In this document: piece by piece, positions 22,330 through 31,237 of the stretch
Numbering within the stretch: position 1 is the first letter of the stretch
How the letters are laid out: each line of letters opens with the position of its first letter
Source of the DNA: Leptodactylus fallax
Taxonomy: Eukaryota > Chordata > Amphibia > Anura > Leptodactylidae
NCBI GenBank assembly: GCA_947044405.1
Contig: CAMRHE010000645.1
Span: 62,001-126,000, forward strand
DNA: 64,000 nucleotides
Direction of reading: 5' to 3'
Notes under the pieces: model-generated
The model's input: the letters and a program-made list of their open reading frames with translations, nothing else
Database searches by the model: none
Told to the model about the DNA's origin: nothing
Position numbers and translations under genes: made by a program

Positions 22330-22500
22330 AGTAGGTGAGTTAGGTTAGGGCCAGATAGGGACAGGTAGGGCAAGGTTGGCACGAGGGGTGGGTTTTATTA
22401 TTTTCTGATAGGGAGGGACAGGTAGGGACAGGGTAGGGACAGAATGATAGATAGGGACATAGTGGTAGGGTGAGTAGACAGGGACAGGCCTCCTGTGCTC
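22330..22500 (+). repeat. GGGACAG minisatellite in the LINE 3' UTR
   Basis: Irregular repeats of TAGGGACAGG spread over about 170 bp directly after the ORF2 stop. Confidence 0.75.
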
Positions 22501-22737
22501 TCTTCCTGGTGGAGGGCTGGCGTGTCACCGCATAGTCATTTTTGTTTTGGAAAAACGGATAGAAGGGTAAGAGGCTTGAGGATAACCGACCCTAGGCCCA
22601 TGGGAGGTTCATGGGAGAGAGGGTAATCTTAACAGGTTATGTAGGATGGTGGGTTATGTAGGATGGTGGGTTTTGTTGCTTGTCTGGTATTGGTTATTTG
22701 TCTGGTACTTGTTGTTTGTTGTTGTTGTCGTTTGTCA

Positions 22738-22880
22738 TGTGTTGTGTCGGTTTTCCCATTTTCCATTTTTCCATTTTTCCATATCCCATATTCATTTCCC
22801 ATTTCCATTTCCATTTTTCATATCCATTTCCATATCCCATATTCATTTTCCATATTCCATTTCATAATCCCATTTGTTTG
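22738..22880. repeat. TTTCCAT-rich tract in the LINE 3' UTR
   Basis: Repeated TTTTCCATTT and CCATATCCCATATTC units, strongly purine/pyrimidine biased (no G on the plus strand for long stretches). Confidence 0.85.
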
Positions 22881-22972
22881 TTAGTAGTTAAGGGGTTTTT
22901 TAGGGGGGTAGGTTGTTTGGGAGGGGGGTTTCTTTTTGGGGGTGGAGGGTTTGGTTTATAGGTTTTTGTGTG

Positions 22973-23032
22973 CCCGGCCTGGCTCTGGACTATGCGGACA
23001 TGAGAGGACATGAGGCGGAGAGCCAGGTCGGG
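22973..23032 (+). other. 3' UTR hairpin 1 of the LINE
   Basis: A 14-bp stem (22973-22986 with 23019-23032; one G-U pair in RNA) encloses a 32-nt loop starting GGACTATGCGGACATG. The loop is nearly identical to that of hairpin 2 while the stems have unrelated sequence. Confidence 0.7.
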
Positions 23033-23058
23033 GTTTCAGGGGCTCGGTGGTGGGTGGT

Positions 23059-23109
23059 GCCAGCACCAGGACTATGCGGACATGGGAGGACATGGGGCGT
23101 GGTGCTGGC
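23059..23109 (+). other. 3' UTR hairpin 2 of the LINE
   Basis: A perfect 10-bp stem GCCAGCACCA with TGGTGCTGGC (23059-23068 and 23100-23109) encloses a 31-nt loop GGACTATGCGGACATGG... that matches loop 1 except for about two or three positions. A C/G-rich extension follows, then an A16 run at 23126-23141. Confidence 0.7.
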
Positions 23110-23489
23110 CGGGTGTGATGAAGGGAAAAAAAAAAAAAAAATGTCATAGTAAGTTTCAGTTGGGGTTTATTAGTGTTATATGGTTTCGTTATATGTTTCA
23201 TTGTATATCGCTCATTTTGTTTTCTTTTGTTTTTAGGATAGCTAGAGTTTTGACTGACGGATGGCTGAAGAAGAATGAAAGGCGGAGTGAAAGGCAGAAT
23301 GAAAGACGGAATGGATGGGGGCTGGTTTGCGCATGTTTTCGGTTTTAATTTTGTCTTGACGTTTTCTTGTATTGATGTTATTTATGCTATGTTTTGGATT
23401 TATGTATTGTCTCTGTTTATGGTTTTTGTATGGTATTTTTCGTATGTGACAGTGTTTGTGAACTTTTTCTACTTTTATAATAAAATAGT

Positions 23490-23499
23490 TCCAATTCCT
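23490..23499. repeat. 10-bp target-site duplication of the LINE, right copy
   Basis: TCCAATTCCT, identical to 14819-14828, directly after AATAAAATAGT. Confidence 0.75.
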
Positions 23500-23866
23500 G
23501 GACAACCTCTTTAAAGGATTTATCCATCTTTCTAATATTGATGGCCTGTCCTTAGGATAGGCCATCAATATTACATCTGCGATGATACAACAGCCAGGAC
23601 CTCTGCAGATCAGCTTTTCCAGGACAGTGCGGCTACAGGTAAAGGTAACAATTCTTGGAGCCACGCTGTTCACTTGCCATACAAGGCGTAGCAGTAGGTT
23701 TAGGTAGTGCAGTGGTGTACATGGTATAGTGGGTGAGCAGCATGGCTCCCGGCATGTTATTACCTTTAGCCGCCCTGTCTCGGTACCGCTGATCTGCAGG
23801 TGTCCTGATGGTGGGCCCCTAGAAACAATTTCACTGGTGGGCCCTAGACATCCCAGTCCGACACTG

Positions 23867-23874
23867 AGGTCCGA
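23867..23874. repeat. 8-bp hAT target-site duplication, right copy
   Basis: AGGTCCGA, one mismatch from the left copy. The Ngaro-2 gag reading resumes behind it. Confidence 0.8.
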
Positions 23875-25135
23875 TACCGGCTCCAGCTGCCCCCACTCAG
23901 CTACTGAAGACACCTGACGGAGGTAGGCCACAGTGCTGCAGCAGACCCCCCCCTGAGACTCAGCCCCAGCGTGGTGCCACGTTCTCGGTATTCTTCTGCT
24001 GGGGATCGCAGGAACCGGCCCACACGCCCCCCTACCGCCCCAGGGCAATGGGTGATTCCTAGGAGAGCCTCTGCCCAGCGAACAGCACAAACGGCTGCCG
24101 CCCCTCCCCCATCTCTGCACGTGGAGTCTTTCACCCTGCCAGCCTCCGCGGGGGGAAGATAAAATGGCTGCCGCCCCTCCCCCATCCCTGCACACAGAGC
24201 CTTTCATCACACTGCCAGCCTTGGAGCCGGCAGATAAGCTGTCTGCCGCCTCTCCCCCACCAATCGTGCTGGCTGTTCCTCCTCCCCCAGTGATTCCTGA
24301 AGCCAGCCTTGTCCTGGTGGTGAGTACACCTGCCCGCAGAGGCTGCTACACCAACACACACACGGGGGGGGGGGCGGAGATTTAGCTTCAGTTCTTCAAG
24401 GTTTTCTAGATAAATTAACTAGTCAAAGTAGTGTCATGCCATCTACACTGGGAGGACTCTGTTTTTTGCAGCGTGGCACCACTAGGGACTCAACTGTCTG
24501 ATGACATCAGGGCCAAGATCGTTCAGGGTGAATATGTCGATATTTGGCCCATGTTGTCAGTAGACCAGGTGACAGTTGATAGGGAGCGCTCATTTGAGAG
24601 AGGGGCAGACAAGAAGCCGAGGGTGGCGAAAACCTTTGGAAATTGGCTGCAGGCCTTTCTCACATTGGCGCATGTCATATGCCGGCAGCATCCGGAAAAA
24701 AGCCTGGACCTGCTGGTATATATGGATACCATTTTTAGTGCCAACAAGCTGCACGGTGGCTTGGTGGCACTATGACGAAGAATTTCGTCGGCGTTTGGCT
24801 ATGTCTTCAGACATCAGTTGGGCCTCTAAGGCCACTGATGTCTGGATTCAATTAATTCTGTCTCAACAGCCGTCTCGTTCCTTTCCAGGAGGAGCCGTAG
24901 CATCTGGACAACAGTCAGGTCGTACAATGAAGGGCATTGCCGCTTCTATGCGACATGCAGATTTCGACATGAGTGTTCTTTCTGTGGAGGAACGCACGCT
25001 GCAGTGCGCTGCTTCAAGCGCGCCAGGCAACCTGCTAAAGTGGGTCCGCCCGGAAGCGCAGAGAACACCAGTGAAGTACCCGGTACTTCGGGGGGTGACT
25101 AAAGCCATATCCCAGGGTTCAGGAAGCAAGGGTAC
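23875..25135 (+). pseudogene. Ngaro-2 Gag, central and C-terminal part
   Basis: It resumes after the hAT insertion. A Pro-rich region repeats a MAAAPPPSLH-type unit (24110-24230). The block FGNWLQAFLTLAHVICRQHPEKSLDLLVYMD (24630-24730; quoted here only by its ends FGNWLQ and VYMD) is the conserved Gag core lost from Ngaro-1. EEFRRRLAM...WASKATDVWIQLI follows in another frame. The zinc-finger region lies in a third frame at 24932-25030: HCRFYATCRFRHEC, then CSFCGGTHAAVRC. The first Cys of the CCCH finger seen in Ngaro-1 is Val here, whereas the second finger, broken by a stop in Ngaro-1, is complete. Multiple frameshifts make it non-coding as a whole. Confidence 0.7.
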
Positions 25136-25149
25136 TGCTGGATGGTTTT

Positions 25150-26190
25150 GGTTACAGTTTTTACATACCTCACTCGTCATCTTCTTGTTGTTGCTCTGTG
25201 ATAATTTAAACTCTGTATTGGATATGGTTCCGTTAGAGAGAAATTGTTGAAGGAGGTCTCCCTAGGCCGCATGGCTGGTCCGTTCAAGGACCCACCCATG
25301 CCGAATTTACGGGTATCACCTTTAGGTCTAGTCCCTAAAAAGGAGGAAGGAAAATTTAGTTTGATACACCATCTTTCATTCCCGCCAGGGGACTCGGTGA
25401 ACGATGGGATATCGAAGGAAGAGGCTGCCGCGACTTATGCTTCCTTTGACAGGGCAGTATTTCTGGTTAGGAGAGCGGGCAGGGGGGCGCTATTGGCAAA
25501 ATCCGACAGAGTCGGCATTTCGCCTGCTACCCGTGTACCCAGACTGTTTCCACCTCCTCGGCTGTTGTTTAGGTAACGAATATTTTGTGGATATGTGCCT
25601 GCCAATGGGCTGTTCCATATCCTGTTATTTTTTTGAAATGTTTAGTTCTTTCCTAGATTGGGTTTTGCGTTGGGAGACAGGATATGACTCGGTTCTCCAT
25701 TACTTAGATGATTTTCTGTTTGTAGGACCCGCTGATTCTCCAAAATGTGGTTACTTGTTGCAGGTCTTTCATCGGTGAATGGAGCAGTTAGGGGTTCCCC
25801 TTTCAGCGGATAAGACTGACGGTCCGTGTACATGCCTTTCCTTCCTGGGCATAGAAATTGACACTGTTGAGATGGTTTTTCGTCTACCTAGTGATAAATT
25901 GGAGAAGCTGCTTGCTTTGGTTGATCAGTTTTCTCTGGCCAGGAAGGTGACTTTGCACCAGATGCAGTCTTTGTTGGACCTTTTAAATTTTGCCTGCAAG
26001 GTCCTCCCCATGGGTAGAACGTTCTCAAGACGCTTATCCTTGGCGACGACGGGCGTAAAGTTCCCCCACCATTTCATTAGGATTACGAAAGCCTTGCAGA
26101 ATGACCTACAGGTCTGGCAGGCATTTTTACATTCTTTTAATGGTAAGGTGATCTGCCAGGAAATGGAAAAAGCGAATACAGAGTTGTGTC
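25150..26190 (+). pseudogene. Ngaro-2 reverse transcriptase
   Basis: Blocks SPLGLVPKKEEGKFSLIHHLSF and LLAKSD are in frame 2 (25244-25510). After a frameshift near 25510, SAFRLLPVYPDCFHLLG, LPMGCSISCYFFE, HYLDDFLFVG (catalytic pair intact) and LSFLGIEID are in frame 3 (to 26200). A stop TGA lies at 25776-25778. The thumb/connection region (DQFSLARKVTLHQMQSLLDL, VWQAFLHSF) deleted from Ngaro-1 is present. Function as for the Ngaro-1 RT; expression would need correction of at least the frameshift and stop. Confidence 0.85.
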
Positions 26191-26480
26191 TTTTTACATT
26201 ATTGGAATTTTTTCCCATAGTGGTAACTAGAATTATGGGGATCTCTAATAGCTAACAGGCGTATATGTTTCTGGTCAGACAATATATCAGTGGTCCAGGT
26301 GATCAACCGTCAATCCTCCTCATCTCTGCCGGTTCTGGCCCGGCTTAGACACCTTGTGCTGCGTTGTCCAGCTTGCAACATTTGGTTTACAGCAAAACAT
26401 GTACCGGGTTGTCTTAATGAGATAGCGGATGCATTATCTCGTTCGCAGATCTACATCCAATGGCGGCTGTGGAGGGTGCA
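26191..26480 (+). pseudogene. Ngaro-2 RNase H, N-terminus deleted
   Basis: LLEFFPIVV directly follows a truncated connection region, so the first Asp block (FTDA in Ngaro-1) is missing. The later blocks CFWSDNISVVQVINRQ and AKHVPGCLNEIADALSRS are readable in a shifted frame (26270-26450). Without the first catalytic Asp it cannot act. Confidence 0.75.
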
Positions 26481-26499
26481 TCCTGCCCAGTGCACTTGT

Positions 26500-27415
26500 G
26501 GGCACTGGTAGAACGGAACTTATGAGGCTCTTTCGGGGATCTGTGTCTGAAGGGACTTGGAGAAGTCATGGGAAAGTATGGGCTTTGTGGTTGTCTTTGG
26601 CCGGGGGTAAGTGTCTGCTTAATGAGGAGTCTTTGTTCCAAGTCTCTTTAGATTTCTTGGCGCACTTGAGGAACAAAGGCGCTTCTGCCAATGTGGCCAA
26701 TAAAAGCCTCTCCGGGGTGGCTTTCTTCCTCAAGATGCATGGTTTGCCTGATGTCACGAAGCACTTTGTGATTCATCAAGTCCTGAAGGGGTAGAAGAAG
26801 GAGAAGGGTGGCGGCGACAGCCGTCGCCCGGTTTCGTTCAGCCTATTTTTGCAGTTGTTGGCGGTGGTGCCTGCAGTGTGTTCGGATCCATGGGAAGTTT
26901 CATTGTTCCGAGCGGCATTCGCGCTGGCATTCTTTGCAGCGCTGAGGATTAGCGAGCTGGTGTCGGTAAGTGGCTCTCGCCCAGGGGGGTTTGTATTTCA
27001 GAGATGTCATAGTGGGTTCCCAGTTCATGAAAGTTTGTATCTGCAAGTCCAAAGTGGACCAGCATGGACAGGGATGTTGGTTATCTATCCGGTCACTGCC
27101 GTCCAAGGGTTGCCCAGTTCACTTGGTCGGCAGTTTCCTGAACAGGCTGAATAGTAAATGTTTGGCCCCTGGGTTCCTTTTAGTTCAGGAGTCTGGTTCC
27201 CCGTTAACAAGATATCAATTTACATCGGTATTCAAAGCTTGCCTGTGGGAATTGGGCCTCCATCCGGAGGAGTTTGGGACCCATTCCTTTAGAATTGGGG
27301 CCGCCACTATGGCGGACATGTGTGGTATGGGGGGGGAGGATATTAAACTATTGGGCAGATGGAAATCTGATTGGTTTCGTTCGTATGGTAGACCGGACCT
27401 GTTGACCTGTTGATA
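26500..27415 (+). pseudogene. Ngaro-2 tyrosine recombinase
   Basis: The N-terminal part (GTWRSHGKVWALWLSLAGG, NKSLSGVAFFLKMHGLPDVTK) ends at a TAG at 26792-26794. The same frame continues through the catalytic Arg block FFAALRISELVS. A frameshift near 26970-26990 (G-run) moves the rest to another frame, with GTHSFRIGAAT (HxxR) and DWFRSYGRPD (nucleophile Tyr). All four catalytic residues survive, unlike in Ngaro-1. It would integrate circular cDNA by site-specific recombination. Confidence 0.85.
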
Positions 27416-27451
27416 GTGCTTGTTGATGACGGGTGCAGACGATAGTGGTAT

Positions 27452-27469
27452 TCCAATTTTGTTTGCAGG
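27452..27469 (+). promoter_or_regulatory. Putative 3' splice site before the SGNH frame
   Basis: Pyrimidine tract ending TTTGCAG, at the same place as the ACAG site of Ngaro-1 (8225-8243), directly after the recombinase stop region. Confidence 0.45.
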
Positions 27470-28057
27470 GCCGCATATCTGGGTCATAGCACATTCTTAT
27501 TTATTTTGGGCAGAGAGGCGTGCGGCAGTGCGACCAGGAGGTTTATCTCTAGGACTTCCGGATGTCCAGGTACACTGGAGGGGCATCAGGGGCCTGCAGT
27601 GGTCCGGTGTTCTTTCGGAAGTGGTGGCAGTGAGCCACATCTGCCGTGGCCCCCTGGTCCTCATAATACATGCGGGTGGCAACGACCTGGGCAAATTTAA
27701 GGTGGTCGAACTTATTGCAATGATACGCCAGGACTTAGCCCGTTTCGCTGTTTTTTTCCAGAAGATAGCCCTAGTATGGTCGGATATAGTGCCTAGAAAA
27801 GTGTGGCGTGGTGCCAAATCCCACATAGCTTTGGAACGATGCCGCCGTCTAATCAATGCCGAGTGTCCAAGTTTCTAAGGGGCTTAGGTGGCATTGCTGT
27901 TAGACACCAGGAACTGGAAGGAGATAACGGGGACTTGTTACTTTCTGACGGGGTTCACCTGAACCCCATCGGTCTGGATATATTTTTGGCTGACCTTCAG
28001 GAAGGTGCGGAGAGAGGGTTACTGTTTCTGGATGGGGTTGGTTGGAGGTCAGAGTAG
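27470..28057 (+). pseudogene. Ngaro-2 SGNH-type hydrolase
   Basis: Block I reads VIAHSYLFWAERR (AHS where Ngaro-1 has GHS), block III IIHAGGNDLG, and block V LLLSDGVHLNPIGLD. The frame changes near 27800-27850. The nucleophile Ser, Asn and Asp-His pair are all retained, though the Gly before Ser is not. Strong conservation of the three blocks against Ngaro-1, despite otherwise large divergence, argues for a selected function in the ancestor. The substrate is unknown. Confidence 0.78.
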
Positions 28058-28078
28058 GGCTACTCTCGACTCCTCCGT

Positions 28079-28354
28079 GGCAGAAGTCCGTGCCAAGAGG
28101 AAGGCGTTGTCTGAGTCCACACACCCGCTGGTTACCAGCGGCGGCGTTCGGACAAAGTTGCATATACTGATGTAAAAGTTAATGGGCATGGATGATCTGA
28201 TGTTCATATTTCTGATGGTTTAAATGGTTAAAATTGTTTAGTAAAGCTGTGGCCAACCCCATATAACCAAAGCTCAGTTTTCTGTCATTATTTTATAAGT
28301 TACAGTGGGAGATGCTTTGGTCTCAGGTATGATTTTAATAGCATACCTGCAGTC
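28079..28354 (+). repeat. Ngaro-2 B1 repeat
   Basis: Copy of B2. The poly(A) hexamer is AGTAAA (about 28240). It ends GCAGTC and abuts A2. Confidence 0.9.
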
Positions 28355-28531
28355 TAGAAGGCCATGAACTGATTAAGGAAATGGCCAGAGACTGCAGGGT
28401 GTTAAGGAGTTAAAGGTTGTAAATTTTTGGAGGGACAATCTCTCAACTGTAGTTGGGGCAGGATTTTGGGAGGGGTATATAAGGTGGAGGCGGGAAGGCT
28501 ACTCACCTTTCATAGTCTGGCAGCAGGAACA
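28355..28531 (+). repeat. Ngaro-2 A2 repeat
   Basis: Copy of A1 (12315-12491), with only a handful of differences by eye. Confidence 0.92.
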
Positions 28532-28638
28532 CCCACCCACCCTCCCTGGTTTTTTGCTTTCTGGTTTTGGCTGGTTTTTGTTTTCTTGCAGGAATCAGTT
28601 CGCTGGCTTACCTACAGTACGTTCGTTGTCACAGCAGT
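28532..28638 (+). repeat. Ngaro-2 A2-B2 spacer
   Basis: CCCACCCACC start, then a T-rich tract ending CTTGCAG (28591), then TTGTCACAGC before B2. Same block order as 9331-9409. Confidence 0.7.
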
Positions 28639-28916
28639 TGGCGGAAGTCCGTGCCCAGAGGAAGGCGTCGTCTGAGTCCACACGCCCGCTGGTTAGCAGC
28701 GGTGGCGTTCGGACAAAGGTGCATAAACTGATGTAAAAAGTTAATGGGCATGAATGATCTGATGTTCGTCTTTCTGATGGTTTAAATGGTTAAAATTGTT
28801 TAATAAAGCTGTGGCCAACCCCATATAACCAAAGCTCAGTTTTCTGTCATTATTTTATAAGTTACAGTGGGAGATGCTTTGGTCTCAGGCATGATTTTAA
28901 TAGCATACCTGCAGTC
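28639..28916 (+). repeat. Ngaro-2 B2 terminal repeat
   Basis: Copy of B1, with the poly(A) signal AATAAA at 28802-28807. It ends GCAGTC at 28916. Confidence 0.9.
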
Positions 28917-28924
28917 CAACTGGC

Positions 28925-29365
28925 ACAGCATTTACAGAAACCATAATATCCATATTTGCCTCTGCTTGTGTTTTGTTTAATGATTTCTTTAAAGATGGAG
29001 TCAGGGGGTGGATCCTCAGTGGTCAAAGTGTACGCCAACACTTTAACCAACTGAGGAGGCCTTCCTTAACACTATCTTAAAGAAACCATAATAGTCACTT
29101 TTGCCTCTGCTTCTGTTTTGTAAATAGTCTTTTTAAAGATGTTAGGGGAGGGATCCTAGTGGTCAAAGTGTACGCCAACACTTTAACCAACTGAGGAGGC
29201 CTCCCTCAACACTATCTTAAAGAAACCTTAATAGTCACATTTGCCTCTGCTTGTGTTTTGTAAATGGTTTCTTTAAAGATGGAGTCAGGGGAGGGATCCT
29301 CAGTTGTCAAAGTGTATGTCAACACTTTAACCAACTGAGGAGGCCTCACTTGACACTTCCCATAG
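28925..29365. repeat. Tandem repeat, period about 140 bp, three units
   Basis: CAACACTTTAACCAACTGAGG occurs near 29036, 29176 and 29320, each preceded by TTTAAAGATG and GGATCCT and followed by an AAGAAACC-TAATAGTCAC block. The spacing gives a 140-144 bp unit. No coding capacity. Confidence 0.88.
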
Positions 29366-29542
29366 ACTTTAATGTTAAAAAATAACGGACACTTGATGTC
29401 CGTCATGAAACCGTTTTATGTGACAGATTTGGTGTAAAACGGACACTAACGGTCACTAATGGACACAAGATAAAATCCCATTGAAATGAATGGAAATTTT
29501 AACGGATTTGTACTAGTGTCCATTGCTAAAATCTTGTAACGA
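29366..29542. mobile_element. MITE (GTCCGTT family), part before the L1
   Basis: GACACTTCCCATAGACTTTAAT, then repeated ACGGACACT blocks. It is interrupted by the L1 and continues at 36038-36095 up to GGTAGTGTGAAC. Confidence 0.6.
29528..29542. repeat. 15-bp L1 target-site duplication, left copy
   Basis: AAAATCTTGTAACGA, exactly repeated at 36023-36037. Confidence 0.92.
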
Positions 29543-29696
29543 GGGGGGCGTGGCTTGGAGCCGACCAAGATGGCCGCTGATCTGTAAAGCTCTGAGGCCT
29601 CACACTCCTTCAGCGGCTCAAAGCAACTACTCGGCGCCGGTGATACCGGGATATTAGAGCACGGAAGGGTCCTCTGCTGCTCAGGACTGCAGGGAT

Positions 29697-30983
29697 ATGG
29701 CGAAACGGGGGAAGAAAGGCCCCCCGAAGCGGCTCACTGACTTTTTCGCCGCGCCAGCCTTGGCCCAAGATGGCGCTGACGAATCCTCCCTTCACCCGCT
29801 GCAGCGGGCGGCGGGCCGCTCCTGCGCGGAATACAACGGCACTCCAGGTGAGCAGCTACCTAAACTCACACCATCGCATCTGGAGGCCTCTGGTGACAGT
29901 CCTGGCTCCCAGGACAATCAGAAAAGGGCATTAGAAGGCCAGCAGCAAGCTCCAAAGAGGGGACTACAACCCCCATCTTCACCCACTTCAGCCCTTGTCA
30001 GCCATCCAGAGGTTCCTCCGGTAGAAGCATCCTCCCAGGCAGATAGCATTACTCCCACACAAAGCCCTGTAAAGCAAAAGATGAGATGGGATACCACATT
30101 CTGTTTTGAATCTCGCCAGGCTGCAGAAGATCCCCAATTAGGTGATTTGGATGTGCTCCAGGCTATTCCTGCAGGTACCCAATCGGCTTCTGAATCCTTC
30201 TTGAAGGATATAATGCTAGCATTGCACAGATCTATTCAGAAGGATATCACTAAGGCGATTACGTCCGTATCCTCCACGGTTGATTCTCTTGGCAACAGGA
30301 TAGACCACGTTGAGAATAAAGTGAGTGAATTTGCTGCGGCACACAACACTATAGTGGATGCCCATAATCTTGAGGAAGAATTAGCGGCGGTCAAACTTAA
30401 ACTAGCCGACATGGAAGATAGGAATAGGCGGAACAATGTCAAGTTTCGTGGCATACCAGAGTCAGTCGCTGCTAGGGACCTGACTTCTTATTTGCAACGA
30501 TTAATGAAAGCAATCCTGCCACAATGCTCTGAAGCGGATCTTATAATAGACAGGGCCCACCGCTTGCCGAAGCCGAAGGGGATGCTAGATCATATTCCCA
30601 GAGACACCCTCGCCCGCATACATTTCTACCATGTCAAAGATCGTCTCATGCTTGAGTCAAGGAAAAGACCATCTTTGCCTGAGCCGTTTAAAGAAATCCA
30701 ACTTTATGCAGACCTTTCTCAGGCTACCATTGCTGCCAGAAGAGAGCTGGCTCCTGTTACAGCAGTCCTCCGTCAACACAACATTCCCTTAAAGTGGGGA
30801 TTCCCAACTAAAGTCATCGTTATTAGAAATGGAGTGACTTTTACATTTAACTCCTTTGACAGCGGGAGAAACCTGCTACACCAGTGGAACCTGCCGCCAC
30901 CTGCGCCTAATGTCCAGAAATCTTCAAGGGCCGAGTCCCATAAGTTGGACCCTCCGTGGAAATCTACCACCTCCGCCGAGTGA
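29697..30983 (+). CDS. L1 ORF1p, intact
   Basis: 428 codons from the ATG at 29697 to the TGA at 30981-30983. The N-terminus is basic (MAKRGKKGPPKRLTDFF). Residues about 155-240 form a predicted coiled coil (VDSLGNRIDHVENKVSEF, LEEELAAVKLKLADMEDR), followed by the RRM-like Transposase_22 domain starting RRNNVKFRGIPES, the IIDRAHRL block, and a C-terminal domain with RELAPVTAVLRQHNIPLKWG. L1 ORF1p trimers bind element RNA and act as nucleic-acid chaperones in cytoplasmic RNPs. It is the least damaged gene in the window and could still be translated, but ORF2 in the same copy is broken. Confidence 0.9.
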   Translation: MAKRGKKGPPKRLTDFFAAPALAQDGADESSLHPLQRAAGRSCAEYNGTPGEQLPKLTPSHLEASGDSPGSQDNQKRALEGQQQAPKRGLQPPSSPTSALVSHPEVPPVEASSQADSITPTQSPVKQKMRWDTTFCFESRQAAEDPQLGDLDVLQAIPAGTQSASESFLKDIMLALHRSIQKDITKAITSVSSTVDSLGNRIDHVENKVSEFAAAHNTIVDAHNLEEELAAVKLKLADMEDRNRRNNVKFRGIPESVAARDLTSYLQRLMKAILPQCSEADLIIDRAHRLPKPKGMLDHIPRDTLARIHFYHVKDRLMLESRKRPSLPEPFKEIQLYADLSQATIAARRELAPVTAVLRQHNIPLKWGFPTKVIVIRNGVTFTFNSFDSGRNLLHQWNLPPPAPNVQKSSRAESHKLDPPWKSTTSAE

Positions 30984-31237
30984 ATAGCTCAATATGGACG
31001 TACTGTGAGTCACCTGTGGCGTGTTTTGTATCTCCTATTCTATGGCAAACTTCCCCCCAAGTTTGCGCAGTATTTCACTGCTCGGTTGTGTAACATTATT
31101 TTCTCTTCCCTTACTGTTAACTAATTTTATGTTGAATAATGTCGTTAACGGATTGTTTTCCTCTAGGCCTAAGAGATGTCATTTTAGCGTTACTCTCCTA
31201 CATGACCCTTTCTGCTACCAGTCTATATTGCTAATTC

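Larger units (their letters stand above)
14829..23489 (+). mobile_element. Tx1-type non-LTR retrotransposon (8.66 kb)
   Basis: A full-length-looking LINE between 10-bp duplications. Order: about 0.4 kb 5' region, an extra 296-codon ORF, ORF1 with three CCHC knuckles, ORF2 with APE endonuclease, RT and a C-terminal zinc knuckle, then a 1.2-kb 3' UTR with a GGGACAG-rich minisatellite, a pyrimidine tract, two tandem hairpins and an internal A16 run. It ends ATAATAAAATAGT with a poly(A) signal but no long A tail. The RT and EN blocks are of the L1/Tx1 type. It is longer than the Tx1 reference I know of (about 7 kb). ORF1 and ORF2 are frameshifted. Confidence 0.75.
12723..23866. mobile_element. 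Non-autonomous hAT element with nested LINE
   Basis: The left end is CAGGGTCGGACTGG and the right end CCAGTCCGACACTG, an inverted repeat starting with CAG, flanked by 8-bp duplications. This is diagnostic of hAT transposition. Excluding the LINE the body is about 2.46 kb (12723-14818 plus 23500-23866) and encodes no transposase. Inside are short interspersed modules shared with other places in the window: a palindromic TTATACTCTGGGGTCTGAG module near 13310 (also 48240, 56130, 56340, 63235) and ACAACCYCTTTAA-type repeats. A related body without this LINE is seen at 62850-63340. Mobility would need a hAT transposase supplied in trans. Confidence 0.85.
12315..28916 (+). mobile_element. Ngaro-2: YR retrotransposon split by nested insertions
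   Basis: A1 (12315-12491) matches A2 (28355-28531), and B1 (28079-28354) matches B2 (28639-28916), so the element spans 16.6 kb. Removing the hAT insert at 12723-23866 and one 8-bp duplication leaves about 5450 bp, close to Ngaro-1. Gene order and termini (TAG... and ...GCAGTC) are the same as in Ngaro-1, while nucleotide similarity is low, so the two are separate subfamilies. No target duplication is seen outside the termini. All genes are damaged. Confidence 0.88.

Noticed and set aside
23126..23141. A16 run as the LINE 3' end
   Set aside because: The exact 10-bp duplication after AATAAAATAGT at 23490 marks a better end, and no duplication was found next to the A-run.
23242..24210. 322-codon minus-strand frame
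   Set aside because: It crosses the LINE 3' end, the hAT end and Ngaro-2 gag; an open frame over three unrelated elements is accidental.
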